Of a stretch of 64,000 nt of DNA, positions 43,381 to 54,456 are shown piece by piece. The stretch comes from Pirellulales bacterium. GTDB taxonomy: Bacteria; Planctomycetota; Planctomycetia; Pirellulales; Lacipirellulaceae. The translations under genes were made by a program, and so were the position numbers. The number at the start of each line of letters is the position of its first letter. Positions within the stretch are counted from its first letter, which is position 1. The stretch is taken from assembly GCA_028279215.1 (NCBI GenBank), contig JANQOF010000025.1, forward strand, positions 1-64,000, in the 5' to 3' direction. The notes beneath the pieces were generated by a model, which worked only from the letters and a program-made list of their open reading frames with translations, was not told where the DNA came from and did no database searches.

Positions 43381-44523
43381 TCAAGCGACTGTAGTGGCGG
43401 TAAGCATCTCGTCGGCCAAGCGCCGAGCATCGGCTACCTCGATGTCGTCCGGAACGTTTTGACCGTTGGTCAGGTAACTTATTGGCAGCCCACAATTTCG
43501 CAGCAGCGCGAGTAGGTGCCCCAAGCCCATCGCTTCGTCCAGCTTCGTGAGCATTAGCGCTGTAGTGCCGACTTCAGAAAACCGGGTGGCCGTGTTCACT
43601 AGGCTCTTCGTCGCTGCGGTGCTGGATAGCACCAGATGAACTTCATCGGCTTGGGCCTCGCCAAGCATCGACTTGAGTTCCTGAATTTGTACTTCGTCAC
43701 GTGGGCTCCGGCCAGCTGTGTCGAGCAGAACCAAATCAAGGTCGGTCATCCGCTGAACTGCCTCTCGCATCTCGCGGGGCGTCGCCACCACCTCCATCGG
43801 CAAGTCAATGATGTCGGCGTAGGTTCTAAGCTGCTCGACAGCGGCGACGCGGTAAGTATCGACCGTGATCAGCCCCACACGGCGCTTTTCACGAAGTCGA
43901 TAGTTGGCGGCCAATTTCGCCACGGTGGTTGTTTTGCCGACGCCCGTGGGTCCCACCAACGCCACCAGTCGCCGAGTGCCTGGCGTCTGTTGAATGGGCC
44001 CTGTCGTTTCTATCTGGTCCACAACCAGGTCGCGAAGCTGTTGTGGGGTACGGCGCCCGTCCGTCGGCAGCTCTGACAACTGGTCGGCGAGTTCTCTGGC
44101 CGTCTTCTCGTCAACGTCGGCTTCAATCAGATCGGTGTATGCCTCAAACAGCCCACGGGGCATCCCATCGTTAGATTGTTGGCCGCGGCTTTCACAAAGA
44201 AGCTCGACCTTTTGGCGCAAGCTACCCAATTCACTGGCCAGCTCGGCCCCCAGGTCGGCGCGGTACCTCTCCCGATAGTCGAAATCTTCATGAACGGCGG
44301 GAACGACCGAGGCTGGCTCGCTCACTTCCGCTCTTACAGACTCAACGGGCGTGCGTTCGCCCGACGATGCCACGATCTCCACCTGCCGTCCGCCCACCAA
44401 ACGGCCGAGCACACCACTGTTGACTTCGCGGGTGTGCAGCACCGAGGCATCGCTACCAAACTCGTGACGAACAAGTTCCAAGGCTTCTTGCATTGTCTTT
44501 GCGCGGAACGACTTCAATTCCAT
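43381..44523 (-). CDS. flhF: Flagellar GTPase FlhF
   Basis: 380 residues, usual length. N-terminal B domain (MELKSFRAKTMQEALELVRH) and then the SRP-type NG domain. G1 is GPTGVGKT at residues 191-198; G2/G3 include TVDTYRVAAVEQLRTYADI and LVLLDTAGRSPRDE, and G4 is LTKLDEAMGLGHLL. FlhF is a GTPase of the signal-recognition family that places the flagellum, working with FlhG. It starts 20 bases after flhA and is followed by the FlhG-like gene. Confidence 0.96.
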   Translation of the reverse strand: MELKSFRAKTMQEALELVRHEFGSDASVLHTREVNSGVLGRLVGGRQVEIVASSGERTPVESVRAEVSEPASVVPAVHEDFDYRERYRADLGAELASELGSLRQKVELLCESRGQQSNDGMPRGLFEAYTDLIEADVDEKTARELADQLSELPTDGRRTPQQLRDLVVDQIETTGPIQQTPGTRRLVALVGPTGVGKTTTVAKLAANYRLREKRRVGLITVDTYRVAAVEQLRTYADIIDLPMEVVATPREMREAVQRMTDLDLVLLDTAGRSPRDEVQIQELKSMLGEAQADEVHLVLSSTAATKSLVNTATRFSEVGTTALMLTKLDEAMGLGHLLALLRNCGLPISYLTNGQNVPDDIEVADARRLADEMLTATTVA

Positions 44524-44543
44524 TTTGGGCTCTCGCGTAGCGG

Positions 44544-46655
44544 TTACTTGGGCATTCCGGTTTGGGCATCGGTCACCAGGCCGTGAGTAACGACCTTAGT
44601 GTCACGGGTTACTTCGTTGAAACTCAACACCACCAAGTTGGGTAGGTGATTCTCGGTCAACTGTTTGAGCGCGGCGCGAATCTGTGGGCTGACAAGCACA
44701 ACTGGCGTTTGATTCTGGGTCACCAGCTTTTCGACTTCTTGCTTGATGTGCGCACAGGTCGCTTCGACGGCCTGGGGCGACATACGAATGAACAGTCCGC
44801 GCTCTGTATGCTCCGAACCGGCCCGCACGCGGTCTTCCACCGCTGGATCGAGCGCTACGACGTGCAACTGGCTCTCCGAGTCGCGGTAGCGGGTGCAAAT
44901 CTGCCTCGCCAATCGATGACGCACGTACTCGGTCAGCAGCACGGGATCCTTCGAACGTGGTGCGTAGTCGCCAAGCGTTTCGAGAATTAGAGCGAGTTGG
45001 CGGATTGATACCTGCTCGCGGAGCAGCATCTGCAATACACCCTGCACTTCGGCGAGCGACATCACGTCGGGGACGAGTTCATCGACGACCGCCGGTGCAA
45101 CGTTCTTCAGTTCGTCTACCAAGTGCTTCGTCGCGTCGCGCGTTAGAATCTCGTCCGCGTGGCGCCTGCATACTTCTGTTAGGTGTGTTGCCAATACTGC
45201 GTTCGGTTCGACCACGGTGTAGCCGTACAACTCTGCCTGGTCTTGCAAGCCTGGCTGAATCCACTTGGCTTGCGTGCCAAACGCTGGGTCGGTCGTGTGT
45301 ATACCATCGACTTCACCCGTGGTCATGCCTGAGTCAATCGCAAGCAACAGACCTGGCTCAATGGTCGACTGATCAATGGGCATATCGGCGATCTTGATGC
45401 GGTAGTCGTTCTGCTCGAGGCGCATATTGTCACGAATGCGAACCTTTGGCATTACCAATCCGATCTCCGAAGCAATGTTGTTTCGGACACGACCGACACG
45501 GTCCAAGAGATCCCCGCCGCGATTGGGATCGGCCAAGCGAATGAGGCCAACGCCGAGTTCGATCTCCATCGGATCAATGGTTAAGTAGTCCTCAACGCGC
45601 TCGTCTTGCGGCGCCGCCGCCGACTCACGCTGGGCTTCGGCTTCCTGTACCATGCGCGATTTCTCTCTCTTGGTCAGCATGTGCGACATTCCAAGGCACG
45701 CCAGACCCAACGTCAATAGCGGCATTCGGGGCAAGCTTGTGAATACCAGTACCGCCAAGAACCCGCCCGCGACCGCGAGCGCCTGAGGACGCGCGAACAG
45801 TTGGTCGAGGAACTGTTGTGGCATGTTAGTTTTCTTAGTGCTCCTAGTCACCAACAAGCCAGCAGCCAGCGAAATCAGAAATGCTGGCACTTGGCTGACG
45901 AGGCCATCGCCGATGGTTAGCCGGGTGAACAAGCTCCCGGCTTCGGAAATCGGCATACCGAGTTCGACCATACCAATGATCAGTCCGCCGACAATGTTGA
46001 TGACAGTGATCACGATGCCCGCAATCGCATCGCCACGAACGAACTTGCTAGCACCGTCCATTGCCCCATAGAAGTCAGCCTGCTGTGTGATTTCCTCGCG
46101 GCGCCGTTGGGCTTCTTTTTCGTCGATGATCCCCGCGTTCAGGTCGGCGTCGATTGCCATCTGCTTGCCAGGCATCCCATCCAAGGCAAACCTTGCTGCC
46201 ACCTCGCTAATGCGGGTTGCGCCCTTGGTGATTACCACGAACTGAATGACCACAATAATCACGAAGATGATCAAACCAACGACGATCTTTCCATCACCCT
46301 GTCCGCCAGCAACAAAGTCGGCGAATGCGTTGATCACACCGCCTGCCGCCTCCAGCTTGTCGGTGCCGGCACGGGTGAGAATCAATCGGGTGGTGGCGAC
46401 GTTCAGCACCAGGCGGGCCAATGTTGTCGCCAGAAGCAAAGATGGGAAGATGCTGAATTCCAACGGCGAGCGCACGTAAATAGTCGTAAGCAGCACGATC
46501 ACGGCAACGGTAATATTGCCGGCCAGAAGTACATCCATCAGTGCCGGTGGCAAGGGCACCATGATCACCAGCACGCTGGCGATAAACGCAAGCGGCAAGA
46601 TGAGTTCTTGTGCCCGGTTGAGCCAAGCTGGCTTTGATGCGATGTCGACAGCCAT
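44544..46655 (-). CDS. flhA: Flagellar export apparatus protein FlhA
   Basis: 703 residues, normal length. Eight N-terminal transmembrane helices (ILPLAFIASVLVIMVPLPPA to LTLGLACLGMSHML) end near residue 335, with the conserved FHIPEP-type region around GAMDGASKFVRGDAIAGI; the cytosolic domain then has VEPNAVLATHLTEVCRRHADE and the linker to the C-terminal export-gate domain. FlhA forms the nonameric ring of the flagellar type III secretion system and binds substrates and chaperones. It heads the minus-strand motility run; FlhB, FliP, FliQ and FliR are not in the window. Confidence 0.97.
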   Translation of the reverse strand: MAVDIASKPAWLNRAQELILPLAFIASVLVIMVPLPPALMDVLLAGNITVAVIVLLTTIYVRSPLEFSIFPSLLLATTLARLVLNVATTRLILTRAGTDKLEAAGGVINAFADFVAGGQGDGKIVVGLIIFVIIVVIQFVVITKGATRISEVAARFALDGMPGKQMAIDADLNAGIIDEKEAQRRREEITQQADFYGAMDGASKFVRGDAIAGIVITVINIVGGLIIGMVELGMPISEAGSLFTRLTIGDGLVSQVPAFLISLAAGLLVTRSTKKTNMPQQFLDQLFARPQALAVAGGFLAVLVFTSLPRMPLLTLGLACLGMSHMLTKREKSRMVQEAEAQRESAAAPQDERVEDYLTIDPMEIELGVGLIRLADPNRGGDLLDRVGRVRNNIASEIGLVMPKVRIRDNMRLEQNDYRIKIADMPIDQSTIEPGLLLAIDSGMTTGEVDGIHTTDPAFGTQAKWIQPGLQDQAELYGYTVVEPNAVLATHLTEVCRRHADEILTRDATKHLVDELKNVAPAVVDELVPDVMSLAEVQGVLQMLLREQVSIRQLALILETLGDYAPRSKDPVLLTEYVRHRLARQICTRYRDSESQLHVVALDPAVEDRVRAGSEHTERGLFIRMSPQAVEATCAHIKQEVEKLVTQNQTPVVLVSPQIRAALKQLTENHLPNLVVLSFNEVTRDTKVVTHGLVTDAQTGMPK

Positions 46656-47923
<1,268 letters not shown>

Positions 47924-48128
47924 CGACGTAGGCTCGCGCACTGCCGTGCTAGCACCTATTGAAACAGCGGAGTATGGGCGGCGTTGACACTCACCCCAAG
48001 GTTCGATTAGAGTCGGCAAGGTATTGCTCAGGGCGGTTGCAGCGGTTCCGAGAAACTGTCGGGGCCAGGAGATTCATCGCCGCAGGACCGATACAAACAC
48101 CTCAACAGCACCCGCGAGATTTTTCACT

Positions 48129-48875
48129 ATGAATCGACTTGCGGTTCCCGCAGCAAGTTCCACACCTTGGCAGAGCATCATTCCAGAGACCCCAGCATCG
48201 GGCATCGGTTTGGCTCTCGCCGAGCGTCATCCCCACAAGATTGCCGACGCACCGGTTGCGACCTTCTTGCCGCTAAACTACGAGCCAGGCTATGCCTATC
48301 CGCTAGTCGTTTGGCTTCACGATTCGGGCGGTAGCGAGCGACATCTACCGCAGGTGATGCAGCATCTGAGCACGCAGAACTACGTGGCGGTGGCACCACG
48401 TGCTTTGGGCGAATCCCTCGGTTCAATGCCCGGATACCGCTGGATGCAACAACCCGATGCTATTTTCGCCGCCAACGAGGCAGTGAGCGATGCGATCGAT
48501 GTCGCCAAAGAGCACTTTAGCATTCACAACGACAGGGTGTTCCTAGTCGGGCACGGGGATGGTGGCAGCATGGCGGTGCGTCTCGCGACATTGTCTCCTG
48601 AGCGATTTGCTGGCGTCGCCACCATTAACGGGCGACTACCGCAACGCCACGCGCTGATGCGAAATCTCAACTGCTTGCGACAGTTCCCTTTCTTTGTTGC
48701 TTCCGCCCGTAATCACCATACCTACCTAGAACATCAGGTCTGCAGTGACCTACGCCTCTTGCACTCTGCGGGTTGCGGAGTCGCGTTGCGTCAGTACCCT
48801 GGCAGCGACGATCTGACCACTTGCATGCTGGACGACGTCAACCGCTGGTTGATGGATCAGGTTTGCGGTGCCTAA
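48129..48875 (+). CDS. Alpha/beta-hydrolase-fold protein with a degenerate active site
   Basis: 248 residues from the ATG at 48129. It has the phospholipase/carboxylesterase fold: FLPLNYEPGYAYPLVVWLHDSGG, then DRVFLVGHGDGGSMAVRLA at the nucleophile elbow, where the Ser of GxSxG is Gly. The usual catalytic His region reads YPGSDDLTTCMLDD, with no His. Both changes suggest a non-enzymatic binding protein. It has no clear signal peptide. It lies between mdh and the TPR protein. Assignment to a family rather than a function is confident. Confidence 0.8.
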   Translation: MNRLAVPAASSTPWQSIIPETPASGIGLALAERHPHKIADAPVATFLPLNYEPGYAYPLVVWLHDSGGSERHLPQVMQHLSTQNYVAVAPRALGESLGSMPGYRWMQQPDAIFAANEAVSDAIDVAKEHFSIHNDRVFLVGHGDGGSMAVRLATLSPERFAGVATINGRLPQRHALMRNLNCLRQFPFFVASARNHHTYLEHQVCSDLRLLHSAGCGVALRQYPGSDDLTTCMLDDVNRWLMDQVCGA

Positions 48876-49026
48876 ACTCGCGACGACGGCGTGCTCATGC
48901 TAGCACCCGCCGCTAGCCTGCGTTGACGCATATTCTTCGGTTCGATAGAAGACAGTTGGACCAACTGCGCTACCGACTTGCATGGAGGCAAGTCCGCATG
49001 TTGCTCGCCGCTAAGGACTTGGCTCT

Positions 49027-51456
49027 GTGGCAGACGATGTTGCTTCCGCCGCCGATCGTTCGCTGATGGGTCGCCTTCAACGCCTGCGCGATTGGATCGG
49101 CGGCAGTCGATGGCGCAGCGTGAGCGCCGGCGCGGCGCTATTGGCGTTGGTGATGTCGACCGTAGGGACTTGGCTCTACCTTGCAAAGCTCACCGTCGCT
49201 ACGAACGTCCCTACTCTCGAAGGGGCGCTCGATGCATTTGACACGGGCGATCTAGACGAAGCGCGGCTACGTATCGTGCATATGACCCAGAATGGTTCGC
49301 TATCGCCAAACGAGTATGGCGGTCCGCTATTCGTATTGGGAGCCGTAAAGGCAGCCGAAGCCGATGGACAATGGTCTGCCTTGATGCGCCAGAGTCAGTA
49401 TCAGATCGCGGCAAAGTACCTGCAGGAAGCTCGCACAGTAGGATTTCCACCGGGACGTGAAGAACAAGGCAACTATCTACTAGGTAAGAGCCTGATTGAG
49501 AGTGGAGAGAATGCAGCCGGCCTCGAGGTGCTTGAACATACACTGGAACTCTCGGACGGCGACCACGTCGACCTGCACCTGACGCTCGCCACCGCCTACA
49601 TACACGCCGATCCTCCGGAATACACGAGTGCGCTTTCTCACCTCGACACCGCACTGGAAAGCCGCAAACTCGAAGGCGAATTCCGGGTGGAGTCACTGCT
49701 TAGTCGAATCGATTTCCTATCGAAACTGGGGCGCTACAACGAGGCTCGGGCGACGCTTCAGGCCGCTCAGCAAGACGACTTATCTGCAGCGCGAGCGACA
49801 TTGGCAGCGGCGAGGATCGATATCGATGAGCTTCGTAACTATCTTGCCCACCAGTTGGATCCCAGCCACCGTCCCGAAAAGCTGTACAAGGCGGTCGAAT
49901 CGTCGATTCAGAAATTGGATGCCGTATCTCCTGCCAACGAGATTGCCGATGAGGCGATGTACCTATCGGGCGTCGCCAAAGGTTTGACCGGCTCGAGCAA
50001 CCAGGCCATTCGCCAATTCGAGCGAGTTAGAAAGCTGTTCTCTTCTTCACCGGCAGGCATCGCTGCGTCGGTGGCCGAAGGCGACCTCTATCGCGAAAAG
50101 AAACGCAACGACGCACAGGCCCTTACGGCGTATCGACGCAGCCTCTCTTCGCTCGACGTAGCGAGTGCCTATCGCAATCGATATCTGCCTTTACACGAGT
50201 TGCGTCGACGGATGCTTGCCGCTCACACCGACTTCTTGGTTCGAAACGAATTCGCGGCTGCCTCGACTTTGGTAGAACAACTCAGCAGGCTGCTTGGAAA
50301 AGCGAAGCAAATTGAGCTGCGTGCCAACACGCGTCGAGTTTGGGGTAACTACCTTGTTGGTCAGGCGTCGCATGGGCAACTGAACGCCAAGGCGATGAAA
50401 CGAGAGGGTCGACTGCGCCTTCGTCAAGCAGGCGTCGACTACGAGGAACTCGCTCGCCGCCGATTCGCAACGGCAGACTATCCCGACGCGGTCTGGATGA
50501 GCGCCGAGAGCTACCTGATGGGGCAAAGCTTCTCCAGTGCCGTGCGAATGCTCAACGAGTACTTACGTAACGAACCGGTACAACGCAACGCACAAGTCTT
50601 GCTGCGACTGGGACAAGCTCATCTAGCTCTAGGCGAGGTAGACGACGGCATACTCGCACTCGAAGAATGCATCGAACTGCATCCGCAAGATGCGGCCGTA
50701 TTCCGCGCCCGACTAGACTGTGCCAAAGCCCTTCGCAACAAGAACCAGGTCCGTGAGGCTGAGCAGTTGTTGCTGGCGAACTTGCATGGCAAGCAAACTC
50801 CGGATAGCACCGAGTGGCGACAGTCGCTTTTTGAACTCGGTCACCTGCTCTACGAGGCCGGTCGCTACGAGGATGCGATCGATCGTTTGGCCGAAGCTGT
50901 CGAGCGCGACATCGGGCCTCGACAGGCTCGGCTGGCCAACTATTTGATTGCCGAATCATATCGTCACGCTGCTGTAGAACCACTAGCAGAATTGGAAATA
51001 GCCAAGACGGCCAACGAACGCGAGGTAAGCACTCGAAGAGTCCAAAGCGGCTTGTACGAAGCGTTGCGGTACTACGAACAGGTGCGTGTCGATATCGCAA
51101 ACAGCGAGTCGGTCACGCAACTTGATCGTGCGATGCTTCGCAATTGCTATATGTTCAAGGGGTCCGCGTTATTCGACCTGGGACGCATAGAACGCTCGCC
51201 GCAGCGATTCAAAGCCGCCATCGACGAGTACTCGAACGTCTCAACGCTTTATCAGAACGAACCGTTCGTGTTGGAGACCTTCGTGCAAATCGCCAACTGT
51301 CAACGTCGCCTGCAGGAACCAATCAAGGCACGACTGAATATCGACCAAGCATTGCAATTGTTGAAACAACTACCTGAGGACGCAGATTTCTTGGCATCCA
51401 CCAATTTCACCCGGAGTCAATGGGAACTGATGCTGACCGAAATGCGCGAATGGTGA
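49027..51456 (+). CDS. Membrane-anchored TPR protein
   Basis: 809 residues, GTG start with a modest AAGGA upstream. A short cytosolic N-terminus precedes one transmembrane helix (about 34-54, VSAGAALLALVMSTVGTWLYL). The rest is a long array of TPR-type helix pairs, for example EQGNYLLGKSLIESGENAAG and VLLRLGQAHLALGEVDDGI, spaced about 34 residues apart, so the bulk likely faces the periplasm-like space. TPR arrays assemble protein complexes. It precedes the flagellar FlgN-like gene by 37 bases and could belong with the motility run, but that is inferred from position only. Confidence 0.82.
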   Translation: MADDVASAADRSLMGRLQRLRDWIGGSRWRSVSAGAALLALVMSTVGTWLYLAKLTVATNVPTLEGALDAFDTGDLDEARLRIVHMTQNGSLSPNEYGGPLFVLGAVKAAEADGQWSALMRQSQYQIAAKYLQEARTVGFPPGREEQGNYLLGKSLIESGENAAGLEVLEHTLELSDGDHVDLHLTLATAYIHADPPEYTSALSHLDTALESRKLEGEFRVESLLSRIDFLSKLGRYNEARATLQAAQQDDLSAARATLAAARIDIDELRNYLAHQLDPSHRPEKLYKAVESSIQKLDAVSPANEIADEAMYLSGVAKGLTGSSNQAIRQFERVRKLFSSSPAGIAASVAEGDLYREKKRNDAQALTAYRRSLSSLDVASAYRNRYLPLHELRRRMLAAHTDFLVRNEFAAASTLVEQLSRLLGKAKQIELRANTRRVWGNYLVGQASHGQLNAKAMKREGRLRLRQAGVDYEELARRRFATADYPDAVWMSAESYLMGQSFSSAVRMLNEYLRNEPVQRNAQVLLRLGQAHLALGEVDDGILALEECIELHPQDAAVFRARLDCAKALRNKNQVREAEQLLLANLHGKQTPDSTEWRQSLFELGHLLYEAGRYEDAIDRLAEAVERDIGPRQARLANYLIAESYRHAAVEPLAELEIAKTANEREVSTRRVQSGLYEALRYYEQVRVDIANSESVTQLDRAMLRNCYMFKGSALFDLGRIERSPQRFKAAIDEYSNVSTLYQNEPFVLETFVQIANCQRRLQEPIKARLNIDQALQLLKQLPEDADFLASTNFTRSQWELMLTEMREW

Positions 51457-51493
51457 ACTGCCTTTTCTGGTCGCACAGTATGAATAGCCCGCT

Positions 51494-51985
51494 ATGAGCA
51501 CCCTGGCCACCGACAAACTGGCTGAACTGGTTCGCAAGAAGCACCAAGTCTTAACGCAACTGCGTGAGATTGGCCTTCGACAGCAAGCGCTCGTCGACCA
51601 GTCGGACATAACTCATCTGCTACAGTTGCTAGGAGCTAAGCAACACTTGATTGGCGCACTGCAGACGGTGGAGCGCAGTCTTCGACCGTTTCAATCGGAC
51701 GATCCCGAATCCCGAGCCTGGCGGAGCCCCGCGGACCGGGCGGCCTGTGCTGAACGGGCTAACGATTGTCGACGGTTGCTTGACGAAGTGATGCAGCTTG
51801 AGCGCGAACAGGAGGCGCGAATGATCGAGCGGCGAGATCAAGTTGCCGATCGACTCCATCGCGCTGGTACGGCCCATCGGGCGGTTGGCGCCTACGAACA
51901 GCAAGCACGCCAAAACGGCTGGTCGATACAAGACGGCGATCCAGCGACGACCGAGCGACTCGACCTAACCACGGGGGGCAGTTAA
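51494..51985 (+). CDS. FlgN-like flagellar chaperone candidate
   Basis: 163 residues, mostly helical and charged (LAELVRKKHQVLTQLREIGLRQ; then LHRAGTAHRAVGAYEQQARQ). FlgN proteins are small, helical chaperones of hook-associated proteins with weak sequence conservation, and this size, composition and position fit. It is followed 14 bases later by a histidine kinase gene. Identity with FlgN is not certain; a generic coiled-coil protein is the alternative. Confidence 0.55.
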   Translation: MSTLATDKLAELVRKKHQVLTQLREIGLRQQALVDQSDITHLLQLLGAKQHLIGALQTVERSLRPFQSDDPESRAWRSPADRAACAERANDCRRLLDEVMQLEREQEARMIERRDQVADRLHRAGTAHRAVGAYEQQARQNGWSIQDGDPATTERLDLTTGGS

Positions 51986-51999
51986 GCCACCCATACGCT

Positions 52000-52917
52000 A
52001 TGCACCATCAAGAACCGCTACTTCAGAAACCACCTGCGCCACCGATCGTACCCGTGCTACGCATCTGCGCAGAGCCTGTGGTAGATCCGACTACGGTTAG
52101 TGGCGACATGTCGCTTGAGACTCTGCTCGACGCCTGGAATAGCGCTACGCTTAGGCTGGAGCAAACGCATACGACACTCCACGCCGAAGTCGCGCGGCTG
52201 AGTGACGAGTTAGAACGGAAGAATCGTGAACTTGCTCGCAAAAATCGGCTCGCCGACCTAGGGCAGATGGCTTCGCATGTCGCCCACGAGGTAAAAAACA
52301 ACCTGGTCCCGGTCACCCTTAGTTTGAGTTTGCTACGTCGTCACTTGGCTGGCGACGCACCGGCGCTCGAAACCCTTTCCCAAGTCGAGGCAGGGTTCCA
52401 ATCCCTGAATGCTACCGTGAACGATCTTTTGAGCTTCACCGCCCATCGTCAACCACAACCCAATAGTTTTCTGGTCGGCTCACTTGTGGAGGAGGTGGTC
52501 GACTCGCTTGGCCCGCAACTCGAAGCGCAGGCAGTCGACGTCGACATCGACGTGCCACCGAACGCCGTGATGACCGGAGATCGGGAGATGATTCGGCGGG
52601 CGATACTGAATCTTGTGCTCAACGCACTCGACGCAATGCCCGACGGCGGTGCATTGGTAGTCACATCCTACGATGGCCCAACAACGTTCGAATTGGAAGT
52701 GGCCGACAGCGGACCGGGTGTCGCCGAGCAGCATCGCCGCAAGTTGTTCGAGCCGTTCTATAGCACCAAGGACACGGGCACGGGGTTGGGCCTGGCGATC
52801 GTCGAGCACGTAGTCCAGGCCCACGGGGGTACCGTTAGCGTGTCAAACTGCCCAGACGGCGGGGCGGCATTCACGTTACGGTTTCCGCGTAGCTCTGGAA
52901 TGGGAGCTGCCGCATGA
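52000..52917 (+). CDS. Soluble sensor histidine kinase (FlrB/AtoS-like)
   Basis: 305 residues, no transmembrane helix and no PAS domain recognised. A coiled-coil leads into the dimerisation segment LADLGQMASHVAHEVKNNLV, with the phosphoacceptor His96 in AHEVKN. The ATPase part has N-box NLVLNALDAMPDGG, G1 DSGPGV, and G2 GTGLGLAIVEH. The stop overlaps the next gene's start by four bases (ATGA), coupling it to a sigma-54 response regulator. In Vibrio and Pseudomonas such soluble kinases (FlrB, FleS) control mid-class flagellar genes, matching this setting. The signal sensed is probably cytosolic. Confidence 0.9.
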   Translation: MHHQEPLLQKPPAPPIVPVLRICAEPVVDPTTVSGDMSLETLLDAWNSATLRLEQTHTTLHAEVARLSDELERKNRELARKNRLADLGQMASHVAHEVKNNLVPVTLSLSLLRRHLAGDAPALETLSQVEAGFQSLNATVNDLLSFTAHRQPQPNSFLVGSLVEEVVDSLGPQLEAQAVDVDIDVPPNAVMTGDREMIRRAILNLVLNALDAMPDGGALVVTSYDGPTTFELEVADSGPGVAEQHRRKLFEPFYSTKDTGTGLGLAIVEHVVQAHGGTVSVSNCPDGGAAFTLRFPRSSGMGAAA

Positions 52918-54290
52918 CCTTGACCGAAGGCGCAACTCGTCTGCTAGTGGTCGACGATCACACACGATCCCGGGAATCGGTTGCCGCCGCGCTGTCGGCG
53001 ACTGGCTACGAAGTGCATGCCTGCGCTAGCGCCGTCGAAGGTTTAGCATTCCTGCGCAGCCATGTGTGTCAGGTGGTCGTGACCGACCTACAGATGCCCG
53101 GAATGGACGGGTTGGAGTTCATTCGAGAAATCGAACGACTTGGCCTGCCCGTCGAAGTGCTTATAATCACCGCCCACGCCAGCGTCGCGACCGCCGTCGA
53201 GGCAATGCGGTACGGCGCGTTCGACTATCTTGAAAAACCGTTTGATATTCAGCGACTCGAACACGCCGTTTCTCGCGCCTGCTCTCGGCGCGCCGTGATG
53301 GATGTCGGAGAGGCCACAAGCTCAGGCGAGTGCATGGTTGGCGACAGCCCTGCCATGCAAACGCTGCGGCAACAGATTGAGCGCATTGGGCGCACCGACG
53401 AAACCGTGCTGATTTGCGGCGAGAGTGGCACCGGCAAGGAACTCGTCGCCCGAGCCATTCACAACGCCAGTCGGCGTGCAACGGCCGAGATGGTGAGCCT
53501 TAATTGCCCGGTACTTTCCGAACAGTTAACCGAAAGCGAGTTGTTCGGCCATCGTCGAGGCGCATTTACCGGGGCCGAGTCCGATCGCACCGGGAGATTT
53601 GAACTAGCCCAGGGCAGCACGTTGCTGCTAGACGAGATTACTGAGATCGACCTCACGTTGCAGGCCAAGCTACTGCGAGTCTTGCAAGAAAGAACATTCG
53701 AGCCCGTGGGGTCGAGCAATAGCATTGAGGCCGATGTACGCATGCTTGCTTCGACGAACCGCAACCTCCTTGAGGAAGTAGCTGCGGGACGCTTCCGCGA
53801 GGACTTATACTACCGCTTGGCGGTGGTTCCGATCGAGCTACCGCCGCTTCGCAACCGTCGCAGCGACATCCCCCAGCTCGCAGAACATTTCGTTGCGCAG
53901 GCTAACGGGAGGCTTGGTACCCGGCGACAACTATCGACTGATGCGGTCGAGCTGCTTTCGCAGTACGATTGGCCCGGAAACGTCCGCGAACTTCAAAATG
54001 TCGTCACGCGATCGTGCGTACTCACGGAATTCGACGTCATCGCCGCCGCACCGATTCGCGAGTGGCTTTCATCGCACGACGCATCCCAACCATCGGTTGT
54101 TGGGTGGCCTGGGACGGGCGCGACCCTGGCGGAAATGGAAAGACAGGTCATTTTGTCGACCCTCCAACGATTCGATGGACATCGAGCCCGAACCGCTGAG
54201 GCGCTCGGCATCGGCGTGCGGACGCTCAGTGGCAAATTGCGCGACTACGGAGTACCCCCGCGAGAAAAACGACTCATGAACGTTGCCTAA
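52914..54290 (+). CDS. Sigma-54-dependent response regulator (FlrC/FleR-like)
   Basis: 458 residues. Receiver domain with Asp14, Asp15 and phosphorylation site Asp58 (VVTDLQMPGMDG). The central AAA+ domain has Walker A GESGTGKE, sigma-54 contact loop GAFTGA, and Walker B LLLDEIT. The C-terminal Fis-type helix-turn-helix is HRARTAEALGIGVRTLSGKL. It should activate RNA polymerase with sigma-54 at a -24/-12 promoter. Such a promoter lies 167 bases downstream of the stop, before flgB, with paired dyads between. It overlaps the kinase gene by four bases. Confidence 0.95.
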   Translation: MTLTEGATRLLVVDDHTRSRESVAAALSATGYEVHACASAVEGLAFLRSHVCQVVVTDLQMPGMDGLEFIREIERLGLPVEVLIITAHASVATAVEAMRYGAFDYLEKPFDIQRLEHAVSRACSRRAVMDVGEATSSGECMVGDSPAMQTLRQQIERIGRTDETVLICGESGTGKELVARAIHNASRRATAEMVSLNCPVLSEQLTESELFGHRRGAFTGAESDRTGRFELAQGSTLLLDEITEIDLTLQAKLLRVLQERTFEPVGSSNSIEADVRMLASTNRNLLEEVAAGRFREDLYYRLAVVPIELPPLRNRRSDIPQLAEHFVAQANGRLGTRRQLSTDAVELLSQYDWPGNVRELQNVVTRSCVLTEFDVIAAAPIREWLSSHDASQPSVVGWPGTGATLAEMERQVILSTLQRFDGHRARTAEALGIGVRTLSGKLRDYGVPPREKRLMNVA

Positions 54291-54299
54291 TCGAGCGCT

Positions 54300-54339
54300 A
54301 GCGGCAACCGTTGCCGCTGGCGTCGGCAGAAACTGCCGA
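54300..54339. promoter_or_regulatory. Tandem dyads, candidate enhancer sites for the sigma-54 regulator
   Basis: Two inverted repeats share the core CGGCA-N5-TGCCG. The first is a perfect 19-base palindrome, AGCGGCAACCGTTGCCGCT (54300-54318). The second is TCGGCAGAAACTGCCGA (54323-54339). Their centres are 22 bp apart, two helical turns, and lie about 150 bp upstream of the -12 element before flgB, a normal place for enhancer-binding-protein sites. The first dyad starts ten bases after the regulator's stop and could alternatively act as a hairpin terminator, though no T-run follows. Confidence 0.6.
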
Positions 54340-54456
54340 TGGTCGCTATGAACTGATGAAGCTATCAAAGTGCTTGTCGAGTGCAAGCGAGGTAAATGGC
54401 GTGAATTGCGGGTCTTGTTGGCCCAGGCCTATACGAACCAGCTGTGTAATTCAAGT

